Shown here: positions 17,737 through 26,876 of the stretch, piece by piece
Layout: each line of letters starts with the position of its first letter
Numbering within the stretch: position 1 is the stretch's first letter
Assembly (NCBI GenBank): GCA_023416585.1
Contig: JAEZHM010000120.1
Coordinates: 1-64,000, forward strand
DNA from: Bacillota bacterium
Lineage (GTDB): Bacteria > Bacillota > Clostridia > Christensenellales > Aristaeellaceae
DNA: 64,000 nt
Direction of reading: 5' to 3'
Program-made: the position numbers and the translations under genes
The notes under the pieces: generated by a model
What the model was told of the DNA's origin: nothing
Databases searched by the model: none
The model's input: the letters and a program-made list of their open reading frames with translations, nothing else

Positions 17737-18970
17737 AGAAATCACCACCGTTTTTAAGAACTATCGTATCCCCCTCACTAAAAGGCTTATTGCTCGACAG
17801 AACTACTGGCTCAAAAAAGCCTATATCATTTAATATAACTGTGTTCGTGTTGTCTGAATCGCCAATGTATATCGGCAATTTTTCAGTATAATACTCATCG
17901 CCCAATACACCTTTCCTACTGCTGATTTTGTAAAGGAAGTAACCCGAGCTATCCTGCTGAATTGCTCCGTTGGGCACAAGTTTTTCTGTTTGTTTGCCCT
18001 CTTTTGAGAATGTTATGGAAAAGCTCTCGTTTGGAGTGATATTCCCATCGCTAACAGTGATACTAACCGCCTTTGTTTTTTCATCTGAAAGGATTTTGTC
18101 AACTATCCCATCAAAAGAGTGGCTGGAGTTTGTGAGTTTGCAAGTGTCGCCAACCGCTACAAAACTGTTTTCAAGCGGTATGCTGCATTCAATCGTAAAA
18201 TTTTCGCCTATACCTATCGTCATAACAGACTGGTTTGCTGTTACAATATCGCCTTTGTTAATGGCAATTTCGCCTACTATTCCAGCGGTTTCTGCTTTGA
18301 TGTTCCCGTTGGTTGATAGAATGTCATTATATCGCGCAAGCTGAACGTCATTGTTTTTGAGGTCTAATTGCTTGCCTTTAATATCTTGATTGTATGTCAA
18401 CATCAGATTTTTCAAATCCGCAACTAGCTTGTTATACTTGTCTATTGTGGATTTTAAATTATATTCCGCTGTTTCCCATTCCACCTGCGCTATTGCGCCT
18501 GCTTGATACAAACTATTCATGCGGTCGTAATTGTCCTGTGCTTTTTTTATCTCTTGTGCTTGCTCTGTTTTCAATGCTGTCAAGTCTGCGTTTGCTTTTC
18601 CGATTTTTATATTTATATTTTCAATATCAAGGTCTAATTTGGCGCGGGCAATTTTCAATTCTTTGATTTTATTCATTTCATCATTATTAACAGATAGACG
18701 CACAAGCTCCTGCCCTTTGTAAACAGTTTCGCCTTCCTTAACTAGCACTTCCTCAACTTTTCCCGCAACTTCTATACAAACGGACTCTTTTTCTGCCCAA
18801 TTTGCAATACCATTAGCAGTTTCCGTTTTGTTTAGTTTCCCGTTAAAAGGGATAGTTGCTGTGATTTGTGGCATGTTAAATGAATATATTGTTTTTGACA
18901 AAAACAAACACAACACTAAAATTGCCAAAATTGTTATTCCTATTGCTTTAATGTTTAGATATTTGCTCAT
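17723..18970 (-). CDS. HlyD/MacA-type membrane fusion protein
   Basis: 415 aa. N-terminal membrane anchor (IGITILAILVLCLFL), then the lipoyl-like half (KVEEVLVKEGETVYKGQELVRL), a long coiled-coil hairpin (~residues 95-210), the second lipoyl half (AGIVGEIAINKGDIVTANQ) and a beta-barrel with a C-terminal domain (FEPVVLSSNKPFSEGDTIVL). In Gram-positives such adaptors work with MacB/FtsX-type exporters of peptides and lipids. It is adjacent to the second permease (stop and start touch at 18970/18971) and overlaps the FtsX-like gene. Confidence 0.8.
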   Translation of the reverse strand: MSKYLNIKAIGITILAILVLCLFLSKTIYSFNMPQITATIPFNGKLNKTETANGIANWAEKESVCIEVAGKVEEVLVKEGETVYKGQELVRLSVNNDEMNKIKELKIARAKLDLDIENINIKIGKANADLTALKTEQAQEIKKAQDNYDRMNSLYQAGAIAQVEWETAEYNLKSTIDKYNKLVADLKNLMLTYNQDIKGKQLDLKNNDVQLARYNDILSTNGNIKAETAGIVGEIAINKGDIVTANQSVMTIGIGENFTIECSIPLENSFVAVGDTCKLTNSSHSFDGIVDKILSDEKTKAVSITVSDGNITPNESFSITFSKEGKQTEKLVPNGAIQQDSSGYFLYKISSRKGVLGDEYYTEKLPIYIGDSDNTNTVILNDIGFFEPVVLSSNKPFSEGDTIVLKNGGDFFEKD

Positions 18971-19822
18971 TTATTTTACTCCCGAAAGTTCTATGCCTTT
19001 TTCTAGATTCCGCTGCCCCATTGCTAAAAACCACAGTGGCAGAAACATAAACACACAACTTGCAGCAAAAATTAGTCCTATTCGTCCATCAGCAATTCTT
19101 GATAAAAACACCGAAAGCGGTTCCCTAAAATAGTCTTTTATAAACACAATAACTTGTTCAACCAAATTCCAATATTCGATGAACACCAGCATACTAAGTG
19201 CGGCGATACCTGATTTCATCTGAGGCAAGACGATGTAAATGAATATATACCAATCGCTCGCACCGTCAATTTTTGCCGCCTCGAAGTATTCTTTGGGTAT
19301 CGCTTTCATGCTCTGCCTAAGCAAGAAAACTCCAAAGGGAGAAAAAATACCGGGAAGTATGATAGCAAGGTAACTCGTTTTTATATTCATCCAATCCGCA
19401 ATTATGTAATTGGGAACTAAAACAGCTTGGAGCGGCATCAGCATTACAATTATATAAACGAAAAAAATTTTCTCTTTGTGTTTCCACTTCCAAATTGTGA
19501 AGGCATATGCACAAAGCAGGGATACCGCCGTATTGCCTAACACAACTGGCAAAGTGATTTTTATCGAGTTCATGAGCAAAACAATAAATGTAGGCTGTTC
19601 AAATAAAACAGCTATATATTGGCTAAGTGTAACACTTGCCGGAATCAACACGAAATTAACAAATTTTTGTGTGACTCCCCCTACTACATCAAAAGTTGAT
19701 AACTTTGTGGTATAGTTAAGCGCAATTTCTGCTTCACTTATAAACGAATTTGTAATAGTTATAAGCAGAGGCAGAATGAATATAACGCTTAAAACCATTA
19801 AAATTGCATAGCTCTTCTTCAT
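18971..19822 (-). CDS. Carbohydrate-type ABC permease 2 (MalG-like)
   Basis: 283 aa with six predicted helices. The EAA loop EAAKIDGASDWYIFIYIVLP is the docking site for the MalK-type ATPase. Its start overlaps the previous permease in ATGA (19819-19822). Partner of the MalF-like permease and the lipoprotein binding protein. Substrate not readable from the sequence. Confidence 0.85.
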   Translation of the reverse strand: MKKSYAILMVLSVIFILPLLITITNSFISEAEIALNYTTKLSTFDVVGGVTQKFVNFVLIPASVTLSQYIAVLFEQPTFIVLLMNSIKITLPVVLGNTAVSLLCAYAFTIWKWKHKEKIFFVYIIVMLMPLQAVLVPNYIIADWMNIKTSYLAIILPGIFSPFGVFLLRQSMKAIPKEYFEAAKIDGASDWYIFIYIVLPQMKSGIAALSMLVFIEYWNLVEQVIVFIKDYFREPLSVFLSRIADGRIGLIFAASCVFMFLPLWFLAMGQRNLEKGIELSGVK

Positions 19823-20664
19823 GCAGCAACCCTCCGCTCTATCTTAAATAACCCCATAGTTATAAATGTTATCGCTATCACCAAAACTGTCGTTGCCGTG
19901 GTGAGTTTCTGATAATTTAGCGAACTGAACATATTGTTCATAAAGTGTTGCAACATATAAATGCTCTCATGCGGATAGTCGCCGGTAATTAAATATATTT
20001 CCTTAAACACCTTAAACGAGTTAATGATAGACATCAATGTGGTAAGCACGAACGTGGGCACGAGATAAGGGAGTGTAATAAACTTAAAACTCTGCCACTT
20101 ACTCGCGCCGTCCATGCTTGCCGCTTCGTAATAATCTTTAGGTATTGTACTTATTCCTGAAATCAATAACACTATGTTGTATCCTAGATTCTTCCATATA
20201 AAAATCAGAACTATAACGAATAACGCCCAACCCGTTTCCAACCAATGTATTGCCGATCCACCCAAATTCACTATTATCCCATTTATAAAGCCATCGTTTG
20301 CAAACATCATTTTCCAAAAGAACACCATCGACCCCGAGGGTATCACAAGCGGGATAAGGAACACGAGCGTGAATAACTGCTTATATCGTTTCACATTGTT
20401 TATCACCATACTGATTCCAAGCGAACATAGTATATTGAGTGGTACGCAGAGCCCCATAAAAATTGTCGTGTTTCGGAGCGCCTTCTGGTAGGAAGAGTTT
20501 TGGAATAAGCTTATAAAATTTTGAAACCATACGAACTGCCCGCCTACTGGCTTATCCAAAAATGCGTAGCCCAGCGAGATAATAAAAGGGAAGATGAAGA
20601 AGATTATAAAGCCTATCGCACTCGGAAGTATAAACCATATTGCTTGGTCTTTGACTTTCTTCAT
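19819..20664 (-). CDS. Carbohydrate-type ABC permease 1 (MalF-like)
   Basis: 281 aa, six helices, EAA loop EAASMDGASKWQSFKFITLP near residue 180. Short compared with enteric MalF, as usual in Gram-positive sugar porters. It follows the binding protein gene by 16 bases and overlaps permease 2 by four bases. Together they form the channel of a CUT1-type importer. Confidence 0.85.
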   Translation of the reverse strand: MKKVKDQAIWFILPSAIGFIIFFIFPFIISLGYAFLDKPVGGQFVWFQNFISLFQNSSYQKALRNTTIFMGLCVPLNILCSLGISMVINNVKRYKQLFTLVFLIPLVIPSGSMVFFWKMMFANDGFINGIIVNLGGSAIHWLETGWALFVIVLIFIWKNLGYNIVLLISGISTIPKDYYEAASMDGASKWQSFKFITLPYLVPTFVLTTLMSIINSFKVFKEIYLITGDYPHESIYMLQHFMNNMFSSLNYQKLTTATTVLVIAITFITMGLFKIERRVAA

Positions 20665-20680
20665 AAGCCCTTATTCACCT

Positions 20681-22201
20681 CTATTCGTTTAAATATAACT
20701 CCACTTTGCTTTGAAGCGTTTTTGCAACCTCATCGGCTGTTTTTTCACCCGTGAAGAAGTTTTTTACCTCCGTTATTACCATATTGTCTATTTTTTCATC
20801 GTGAACATCATATTTGTTCAACAATTTTGTGAACTTATCCAGCGTTTCCATGTAATTACCCAATGCCTGCTGCTGCTCGGGCGTCAATTCTTTCGATACT
20901 TCTTGCTCATTGCCTGCAAGTCCACTTGCTGCCGCACGCTTTTGCATCGCCTCACCGGTTATAAGCATAGATGCTATTTTTCCCTTTGCATTGTTGTTTA
21001 TTGGGATACTGTTTGGAGAACCCAAGCCACTTGACTGCATTTCGTCACTTGCTAAAAATTTTACAAACTCCCATGCTGTGCGTTTATTCTTTGAATTTGA
21101 ATTTATGCCATAGCTTTGAGCGTATGAGAAATGAACCTCACCTTTATCATTTGATACCAACCCCGCTATTTCGTCATTTTCCGAACTGCCACTGATACCA
21201 GCTTGTCGCATAATGCTCATTTTTGTGCCTAAATTTCGTGTAAATTGATTAACGAGATTAAAATTGGAGTTAAACTTCGCAAAGTATTTTTCTGCATTAT
21301 CAGCTGCGAATTTATCAAGGCTATTTTCACGCGATGCCTCCTTATCTGTCACATTTGCAGGGTTAATATACCCGCTGTCCTCATAGCTTTTTACGGTTTC
21401 CAGTAATTTCGCAAACTCACCGCTAGTGAAATCTACCTTTTTATTTATAATGTCCACAAAATTTGTATAGTCTAATGAATATACCTTTTCAAAGAAACTG
21501 GCTCCTTCTTGAGAAGAGTATGCACTTTGGCCGAAAATTTTGTTATCTGTACTTGCAGATGCATCCTCTGCAGCATTTATCACATCTTTATATGTAAGTT
21601 TATCCTGAGTTGGGAAGTCAGCCATAAGCGAACTATCATAAGCGAAATAGTCAAAGGTATAGTCCATTGGGAAAATATACTGTCCGCCTTTATAGGCAAT
21701 TGCATCTAAAACATTTCCAGTGTAATCGGCTTTATTGTAGTCGGGGTCATTTTGTTCGAAGTTGTTCAAATCTTCTAGTTGACCATTATTGGCATATTTA
21801 TAATAGGGCAAGACATCCATAGCAAGAATGTCTGCTCCACCGCCGCTCATTATTTCTGTGTTTACCTTGCTCACATAATCGTCTTTCGCTTGTTGGTCAT
21901 TGTCGCTGGTTGTTACCACCGCCAAAGTTTTACCGCCATCTTGCTGAGTTTTCACTTCGGGCATAGCTCCTACGCTCTCTACATTAACCTTTGTACCGGG
22001 ATATTTTTCTTCAAATAGATTTGCCGCTTTCTCTAAATAGCTTTTGTATGTTGTGCTGTCGTAACAAGAAACTGTTATCTCGCCTGATACATCGCTATCC
22101 ATAATTTTCTTGTAGTCTGTCACCGTTTTAGTACCACAACCAGCAAGCGTGGTTAATGCAATGGTAGCGACCAGCAGACCACTAACAACTGTTTTTTTCA
22201 T
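20681..22201 (-). CDS. Extracellular solute-binding lipoprotein of ABC importer
   Basis: 506 aa from ATG 22201 with TTAGGAGG upstream. Signal peptide with lipobox LTTLAGC (Cys22). The mature part is a large family 1 solute-binding fold (EITVSCYDSTTYKSYLEKAA...LFEEKYPGTKVNVESVG; AWEFVKFLASDEMQ). First gene of the six-gene operon down to 15690. Its promoter carries the tandem TTAGATT boxes shared with the divergent two-component system. CUT1 binding proteins bind oligosaccharides or related solutes, but the ligand here is unknown and the operon context (HlyD, FtsX-like) suggests envelope stress rather than simple sugar feeding. Confidence 0.85.
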   Translation of the reverse strand: MKKTVVSGLLVATIALTTLAGCGTKTVTDYKKIMDSDVSGEITVSCYDSTTYKSYLEKAANLFEEKYPGTKVNVESVGAMPEVKTQQDGGKTLAVVTTSDNDQQAKDDYVSKVNTEIMSGGGADILAMDVLPYYKYANNGQLEDLNNFEQNDPDYNKADYTGNVLDAIAYKGGQYIFPMDYTFDYFAYDSSLMADFPTQDKLTYKDVINAAEDASASTDNKIFGQSAYSSQEGASFFEKVYSLDYTNFVDIINKKVDFTSGEFAKLLETVKSYEDSGYINPANVTDKEASRENSLDKFAADNAEKYFAKFNSNFNLVNQFTRNLGTKMSIMRQAGISGSSENDEIAGLVSNDKGEVHFSYAQSYGINSNSKNKRTAWEFVKFLASDEMQSSGLGSPNSIPINNNAKGKIASMLITGEAMQKRAAASGLAGNEQEVSKELTPEQQQALGNYMETLDKFTKLLNKYDVHDEKIDNMVITEVKNFFTGEKTADEVAKTLQSKVELYLNE

Positions 22202-22250
22202 AGTTAAACCTCCTAAGCCTGGATAGTAACAATTTATATTTTGTGACCAT

Positions 22251-22281
22251 ATTCTACCAGGCAAATCTAACTCCAATCTAA
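22251..22281 (-). promoter_or_regulatory. Promoter and tandem regulator box of ABC operon
   Basis: Minus strand: TTAGATT (22275-22281), TTAGATT (22264-22270) with 11-base spacing, then 7 bases and a -10 TAGAAT (22251-22256). The same layout is found at three other promoters in the window. Tandem boxes one helical turn apart replacing a -35 are typical for OmpR-family activators. Confidence 0.75.
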
Positions 22282-22367
22282 CTTTTGCCAAAAAATTCGA
22301 TGCTGTCCTGAGATTATGTTATGACACTTGTTTTAAAGCAAATTATTGCTTATATTAATATCATAAA

Positions 22368-22398
22368 TTAGATTAGAGTTAGATTCGCATATTATAAT
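22368..22398 (+). promoter_or_regulatory. Promoter and tandem regulator box of two-component system
   Basis: TTAGATT (22368-22374), TTAGATT (22379-22385), 7 bases, -10 TATAAT (22393-22398). A mirror image of the ABC operon promoter; suggests autoregulation. Confidence 0.75.
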
Positions 22399-22417
22399 GT
22401 AGTCGGAGGTGATTACT

Positions 22418-23089
22418 GTGAGCATACAGATTCTTGTCGTTGAGGACGACGCACGTTTACAGGATATGGTTTGCAAATTTTTCCGCAAAGAGGGCTGGCT
22501 TGTTGATGCCTGCATTGATGGCAATTCAGCGCTTGAGCGTTTTTATGACAAAAAATATGATCTCATAATACTCGACATTATGTTACCTGGTATAAACGGG
22601 CAGGAATTGCTTCGCGAACTGCGAAAAATTCACGACACCCCGGTGCTGATGATGACCGCGCTGTCGGACGATGACAATCAGCTACGCGCTTTCGAGGGAC
22701 AAACGGATGATTATGTGACCAAGCCGTTCTCAATGCCGATTCTCGTTAAGCGAACGGAGGCACTTCTGCGGCGTAGCGGCGTTCTGAAAAAGGAAATTCA
22801 AGCGGGCAAGCTGATTTTGTACCCGGAAACCTACGGCGCGGAATATGACGGCGAGAAAATCCTACTTACACCAAAAGAGTTTGAAATTCTGGAGCTGTTC
22901 GTACGAAACGCCGGGAAGATCGTTTCCCACGAAACGTTTCTGACCCGCATTTGGGGATATGGCTTCGAGGGTAACGAAGGCATTATTCATGCCAGTATAA
23001 AAAAACTGCGGGATAAACTTCCGGAGAAGCTAATCCGCACAGTCAAGGGCGTAGGATATTACTTGGAGGCAAATAACAATGAAGAGTAA
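22418..23089 (+). CDS. OmpR/PhoB-family response regulator
   Basis: 223 aa from GTG 22418 (GGAGG 8 bases before). Receiver domain with acidic pocket VVEDD and phosphoacceptor Asp53 (LIILDIMLPG), Lys in TKPFSMP; C-terminal winged helix (LTPKEFEILELFVRNAGKIV, VKGVGYYLEA). It overlaps the sensor kinase gene by 11 bases. Divergent from the ABC operon, and likely binds the TTAGATT pairs at both promoters. Confidence 0.92.
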   Translation: MSIQILVVEDDARLQDMVCKFFRKEGWLVDACIDGNSALERFYDKKYDLIILDIMLPGINGQELLRELRKIHDTPVLMMTALSDDDNQLRAFEGQTDDYVTKPFSMPILVKRTEALLRRSGVLKKEIQAGKLILYPETYGAEYDGEKILLTPKEFEILELFVRNAGKIVSHETFLTRIWGYGFEGNEGIIHASIKKLRDKLPEKLIRTVKGVGYYLEANNNEE

Positions 23090-24512
23090 AAAAAGATTTT
23101 TCGGCATATTCGGCAAAGTGTTACTTTACACAATGCTGATTCTGCTAATTGTCATCAGCGGTATGTTTGCGTTTTTTTCAAACCAAATCAAAACCGCCGT
23201 CACCTTGACTCAACAAAAGCAAGCCACGGAAAACTTCCTTCCATTGTTGACGCAGTTGAAGGGGAAAACAGATGAGGAAATCACCGAGTTTGCGCGGAAG
23301 TTCCACGAAGAAAACAGCTCGTTTAAGTTTTGTTTTCAAAATGCGGATGGGAAGATTCTATTTCAAACAGAGGATTTTAAAATACCCCCGGATTTTGACA
23401 AAAAATTTTTTACATCAGGAAAGCTTATCACACAAAAAAACAACATAGCCGACAATGGGTTTGATATTGGCTCGACAGGCAGCATTCCAGGGCGTATAGT
23501 TCTTCTTTCAGAGAACGGCGTAAAGCTATTCATTATCACACCATTTACGAGCAGAACCGTTTATGGTGAAATACTTACTAAAGCGACATGGATGTTCGGG
23601 CTGATTCTCGTATTGAGCTTCTTAACCGCTGCGTTGTTCGCCTGGCTCATCGCAAGCCCAGTACGACGTATCGCGGCGGATACGCGAAGTATGGCGCAGT
23701 TACGCGACGTTGCGCCGCCGCTCCCGCGCAGTGACGAAATCGGGCAGCTTGCTGAAGATGTTTATTCGATGTACGTCGAGCTGAAATCAACTATTCGCAA
23801 ACTCGAGAATGAGATGGAACACGTTAAGGCTATTGAAGAAAACCAAAGATATTTCTTTTCTGCCGCCTCGCACGAATTGAAAACGCCGATAGCCGCAACA
23901 AGCGCAATTTTAGAGGGTTTGCTAGGAGATGTTATTACTCCCGATGAATATCCCGCGTATCTGCGCGAGTGTATGAAATTGAATATGGAGCAAACTCGGC
24001 TTGTATCGGAGATACTTGATATAGTGAAGCTCGGCGACAATATTGGCAAACGGGAGCTAGTACTAGTAACCCTAAGTGATTGCGTAAACGATGTCCTGCC
24101 TCCGATAATTCCCATCATTGAGGCAAAAGGGCAACAATTGACTGTTGAAATCAGTAAGGACATTACCTGTACACTTGATACCAGGCTGTTTTCCAAGGCT
24201 CTATCCAACATAATCCTAAATGCAGCGCAAAACTCACCCGAAAACTCGGAAATCCGGGTTTGGGCAACGGAGCGGGTTGGAAGTGTTCGGCTTTCTGTTT
24301 GGAACGGCAATTCGCACATTCCGACAGAAGCACTATACCGACTCTATGAGCCGTTTTATCGTGCCGATGAAGCGCGAACGGCGGGCAGCGGACGCAATGG
24401 TTTGGGGCTAACTATTGTGCAAAAGGCACTTCAGCTACAAGGTTTCCCGTTCGCAATCGAAAACACCAGCGGTGGCGTACTCTTTTGGGTTGATATTGAT
24501 TCCGCGCGGTAA
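23079..24512 (+). CDS. Sensor histidine kinase
   Basis: 477 aa. Two membrane helices (VLLYTMLILLIVISGMFAFF and TWMFGLILVLSFLTAALFAW) enclose an extracellular sensor domain of ~130 residues, followed by HAMP, the H-box SAASHELKTPI (His near residue 265), N-box IILNAAQNS, and ATP lid GRNGLGLTIV. It phosphorylates the preceding regulator. Large extracellular domain and link with an HlyD/FtsX-type exporter resemble kinases that respond to antimicrobial peptides or cell wall stress, which is an inference. A fragment of its last codons is repeated at ~33602. Confidence 0.92.
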   Translation: MKSKKRFFGIFGKVLLYTMLILLIVISGMFAFFSNQIKTAVTLTQQKQATENFLPLLTQLKGKTDEEITEFARKFHEENSSFKFCFQNADGKILFQTEDFKIPPDFDKKFFTSGKLITQKNNIADNGFDIGSTGSIPGRIVLLSENGVKLFIITPFTSRTVYGEILTKATWMFGLILVLSFLTAALFAWLIASPVRRIAADTRSMAQLRDVAPPLPRSDEIGQLAEDVYSMYVELKSTIRKLENEMEHVKAIEENQRYFFSAASHELKTPIAATSAILEGLLGDVITPDEYPAYLRECMKLNMEQTRLVSEILDIVKLGDNIGKRELVLVTLSDCVNDVLPPIIPIIEAKGQQLTVEISKDITCTLDTRLFSKALSNIILNAAQNSPENSEIRVWATERVGSVRLSVWNGNSHIPTEALYRLYEPFYRADEARTAGSGRNGLGLTIVQKALQLQGFPFAIENTSGGVLFWVDIDSAR

Positions 24513-24544
24513 AGCGAAGCGGTTCACAAATGATAATATTATAG

Positions 24545-24575
24545 TTTGATACGTGTTAGATTACCCTCTTATACT
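24545..24575 (+). promoter_or_regulatory. Third regulator box/promoter, before broken FtsX gene
   Basis: TTTGATA (24545-24551) and TTAGATT (24556-24562), 11-base spacing, 7 bases, -10 TATACT (24570-24575): same geometry as the two promoters at 22.3 kb, with one degenerate half site. Confidence 0.65.
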
Positions 24576-24607
24576 TGGAACATATTCCAAGTAAGAGGGC
24601 ATTTTTA
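24564..24607 (+). terminator. Terminator of sensor kinase transcript
   Basis: CCCTCTTATACTTGGAA pairs with TTCCAAGTAAGAGGG, then CATTTTT. The stem contains the -10 of the next promoter, so terminator and promoter overlap. Repeated with one inserted base at 33683-33727. Confidence 0.8.
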
Positions 24608-24764
24608 TGAATGAACAAAAAAAACCTATGTATATTTTAGAAAACGCGTCCCGCAATCTCCTGCGGAACAAAGGTCGAAACCTAATCATCTGCGCGACGA
24701 TTTTTGTCGTTATAGTCGTAACCGTCATCGCACTGATGATTTGCAGCATAGCAAGCGGCATATC
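24607..24764 (+). pseudogene. Truncated FtsX-like ABC permease, copy 1
   Basis: ATG 24607 begins NEQKKPMYILENASRNLL and one membrane helix (IICATIFVVIVVTVIALMIC), the usual start of an FtsX-type ABC permease that follows this kind of two-component system. After GGCATATC (24757-24764) the sequence switches to an IS3-like fragment on the other strand and the gene is lost. Copy 2 at 33744-33895 breaks at the same base. Confidence 0.8.
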
Positions 24765-24824
24765 ATCTTCAACTACTAATTTTACAGCTGCAACTTTAAA
24801 TTGTTTATCATAACTTCTTCTCAT
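24765..24824 (-). mobile_element. IS3-family OrfA start fragment
   Basis: ATG 24824 gives RRSYDKQFKVAAVKLVVED, the typical N-terminus of an IS3-type OrfA helix-turn-helix transposase protein. Only 20 codons remain before the junction with the FtsX fragment. No orfB or terminal repeat was found. Confidence 0.6.
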
Positions 24825-24912
24825 CAGTAGACCACCTTTCAGTATCACCACGTATCTTGAGCCGTGTTTTGTTGCCACAGACCGGGCATAATATCCACTC
24901 GTATTTACTCAC
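24808..24912 (-). pseudogene. Truncated KTR protein gene
   Basis: GTG 24912 after GGGGATGGTACA encodes SKYEWILCPVCGNKTRLKI and then RGDTE, the first zinc knuckle of a cysteine-rich KTR protein. It then runs into the IS3-like sequence and stops after 34 codons. The second CPxC knuckle is missing. Related to the KTR gene at 168. Confidence 0.75.
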
Positions 24913-24972
24913 TGTACCATCCCCTTTACTTGATGTTTTTGTTCACTACTATTATTATAATGCCTGCAAACA

Positions 24973-25743
24973 TTAAGCTGCTTTGCGTTTATAAACTCTC
25001 ATCGCAAAGTTATAAGCCACGAGCATAATTCCGACGCACCATGCAAGCGCAATCCAAATGTCATTTCCGACAGGTTGCCCTGACAGGAGCGTGCGGATGG
25101 CGTCCACTATCGAAGTTACCGGCTGATTTTCGGCAAAAGCGCGGACAGCCGACGGCATCGATTCGGTAGGCACAAACGCCGAACTGATAAATGGAAGGAA
25201 GATAAGCGGGTAGGAAAAGGCACCTGCACCATCCACAGATTTTGCGGACAAACCAGCAATCGCCGCGATCCATGTTAAGGCCAACGTAAACAGCGTAAGT
25301 ATACTTGCCACGGCAAGCCATGACAATACTCCTGCCGACGAGCGGAAGCCCATTATGAGCGCTACAAGAATGATGACGACAACAGAAAACGCATTGGATA
25401 TTAGTGATGTCAGCACATGCCCCCACAGCGCGGCCGAACGCGCAATCGGCATGGAATGAAACCGCTCAAATATGCCGCTTTGCATATCCATAAACAGACG
25501 GTAAGCCGTATAGGCTATGCCGCTTGCAATCGCAATGAGCAGGATGCCGGGCAACAGGTAATTCACATAGTTATCCGTGCCGCTTTGAATCGCGCCGCCG
25601 AGCACGTAGACGAATAGTAGCATCATCGCAATCGGCGTGATGCAAACCGTGATGATGGTGTCCATGCTGCGGAAAATATGACGCATGGAACGTCCAAGCA
25701 TGACGCCTATGTCGCTGAAAAAGTGTTTCTTAGTCGTTTCCAT
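24973..25743 (-). CDS. ABC-2 type permease of drug exporter
   Basis: 256 aa with six helices and the ABC-2 fold (ITVCITPIAMMLLFVYVLGG, LLPGILLIAIASGIAYTA, QSGIFERFHSMPIARSAALW). It abuts the ATPase gene (stop 25744 / start 25743). DrrB-like exporters of hydrophobic drugs have this form. Last gene of an operon with two DUF1048 proteins and a PadR regulator. Confidence 0.85.
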   Translation of the reverse strand: METTKKHFFSDIGVMLGRSMRHIFRSMDTIITVCITPIAMMLLFVYVLGGAIQSGTDNYVNYLLPGILLIAIASGIAYTAYRLFMDMQSGIFERFHSMPIARSAALWGHVLTSLISNAFSVVVIILVALIMGFRSSAGVLSWLAVASILTLFTLALTWIAAIAGLSAKSVDGAGAFSYPLIFLPFISSAFVPTESMPSAVRAFAENQPVTSIVDAIRTLLSGQPVGNDIWIALAWCVGIMLVAYNFAMRVYKRKAA

Positions 25744-26502
25744 TTACTTTTCCTCCTTTTTGCCGATGATTGCGAGGAATATTTCCTCCAATGTCGGCTG
25801 TTTTTCCACATACTCCACCTTAGCGGGCGGTAACAGCTTTTTCAGTTCCTCAAGGGTGCCGTTCGCAATAATTTTCCCTTCATGCAGAATGGCGATTCGA
25901 TCCGCAAGCTGTTCGGCTTCCTCCAAATATTGCGTGGTTAGAAACACCGTTGTGCCATGATCAGCAAGCTCTTTTACAGTATTCCAAACCTCGATACGCC
26001 CTTCGGGGTCAAGCCCTGTGGTCGGCTCATCGAGGAAGATAAGCTGAGGCTTTCCTACAAGGCTCATAGCAATGTCGAGTCTGCGGCGCATACCACCCGA
26101 ATAGGTGGAAACCCTGCGGTCGGCGGCCTCAGTCAAGCTGAAGCGTTTCAGTAAATCGTCAACCACTTGACGCGAATTGGCAAGGTGCCGCAGTTTGGCG
26201 ATCATGATGAGATTCTCCCGCCCTGTCAAAATCTCGTCCACGGCGGCAAACTGTCCGGTAAGGCTGATAGACTGCCGCACATGGTCGGGCTTTGCCGCAA
26301 CGTCGAAGCCGTTTACGGCGGCGGTTCCACCATCCTGTTTCAGCAGCGTGGTGAGAATTCTGACAATCGTTGTCTTACCCGCGCCATTGGAGCCGAGTAG
26401 GGCGAAAATACTAGCTTTTTCCACCTCAAAATCAATGTCCTTTAGAACATGAAGTTTCTTGTAGGACTTTTGCAGCCCTTTCACTTGAATTGCTTTTTCC
26501 AT
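25744..26502 (-). CDS. DrrA-like ABC ATPase of drug exporter
   Basis: 252 aa. Walker A LLGSNGAGKTT, signature YSGGMRRRLD, Walker B LIFLDEPTTGLDPEGR, and a short C-terminal part after the H-loop. Pairs with the ABC-2 permease. The set PadR-DUF1048-DUF1048-DrrA-DrrB is a recurrent Firmicutes multidrug operon. G+C is higher than in the neighbouring CUT1-type operon, so it probably came separately. Confidence 0.87.
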   Translation of the reverse strand: MEKAIQVKGLQKSYKKLHVLKDIDFEVEKASIFALLGSNGAGKTTIVRILTTLLKQDGGTAAVNGFDVAAKPDHVRQSISLTGQFAAVDEILTGRENLIMIAKLRHLANSRQVVDDLLKRFSLTEAADRRVSTYSGGMRRRLDIAMSLVGKPQLIFLDEPTTGLDPEGRIEVWNTVKELADHGTTVFLTTQYLEEAEQLADRIAILHEGKIIANGTLEELKKLLPPAKVEYVEKQPTLEEIFLAIIGKKEEK

Positions 26503-26516
26503 TCCGATATCCCTCT

Positions 26517-26867
26517 TTACTTTGTTTTATCAGTATCCTTTTTTATGGCCTTGTAAACTTCATGGTCAACAGATTCCTGATAGATGTCAGCGTAAGTTTT
26601 TGAATCTTTGACCAGATCGTCGCAGAAAGCCGCTACGTCACTGCCCGTCACTTTGAGAACGCCTTTCCCCGAGGCCGCGCCCTCCTCAAAAAGATCGACT
26701 ATCCCCGAGAGCAAACCCGTTCCTTCAGTTAGCCCAACAGGGCAGACCTTAAAGAGATATTTTTGAATCTCTTTATAAACAATCTGATAATCTTGCGGGA
26801 GCGCTTTGACACGAGCCATGTGAGCTCGCCACTCTTTTTTGCCTTCGATGATATCTTGTATTCTCAT
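26517..26867 (-). CDS. DUF1048 family protein 2
   Basis: 116 aa, all-helical. It contains the family signature: EWRAHMARVKALPQDYQIVY and IVDLFEEGAASGKGVLKVTG...AAFCDDLV. Members occur in pairs next to PadR regulators and ABC-2 exporters, with function unknown. It begins 9 bases after the other copy and ends 14 bases before the ATPase gene. Confidence 0.82.
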   Translation of the reverse strand: MRIQDIIEGKKEWRAHMARVKALPQDYQIVYKEIQKYLFKVCPVGLTEGTGLLSGIVDLFEEGAASGKGVLKVTGSDVAAFCDDLVKDSKTYADIYQESVDHEVYKAIKKDTDKTK

Positions 26868-26876
26868 TTTATCCTC

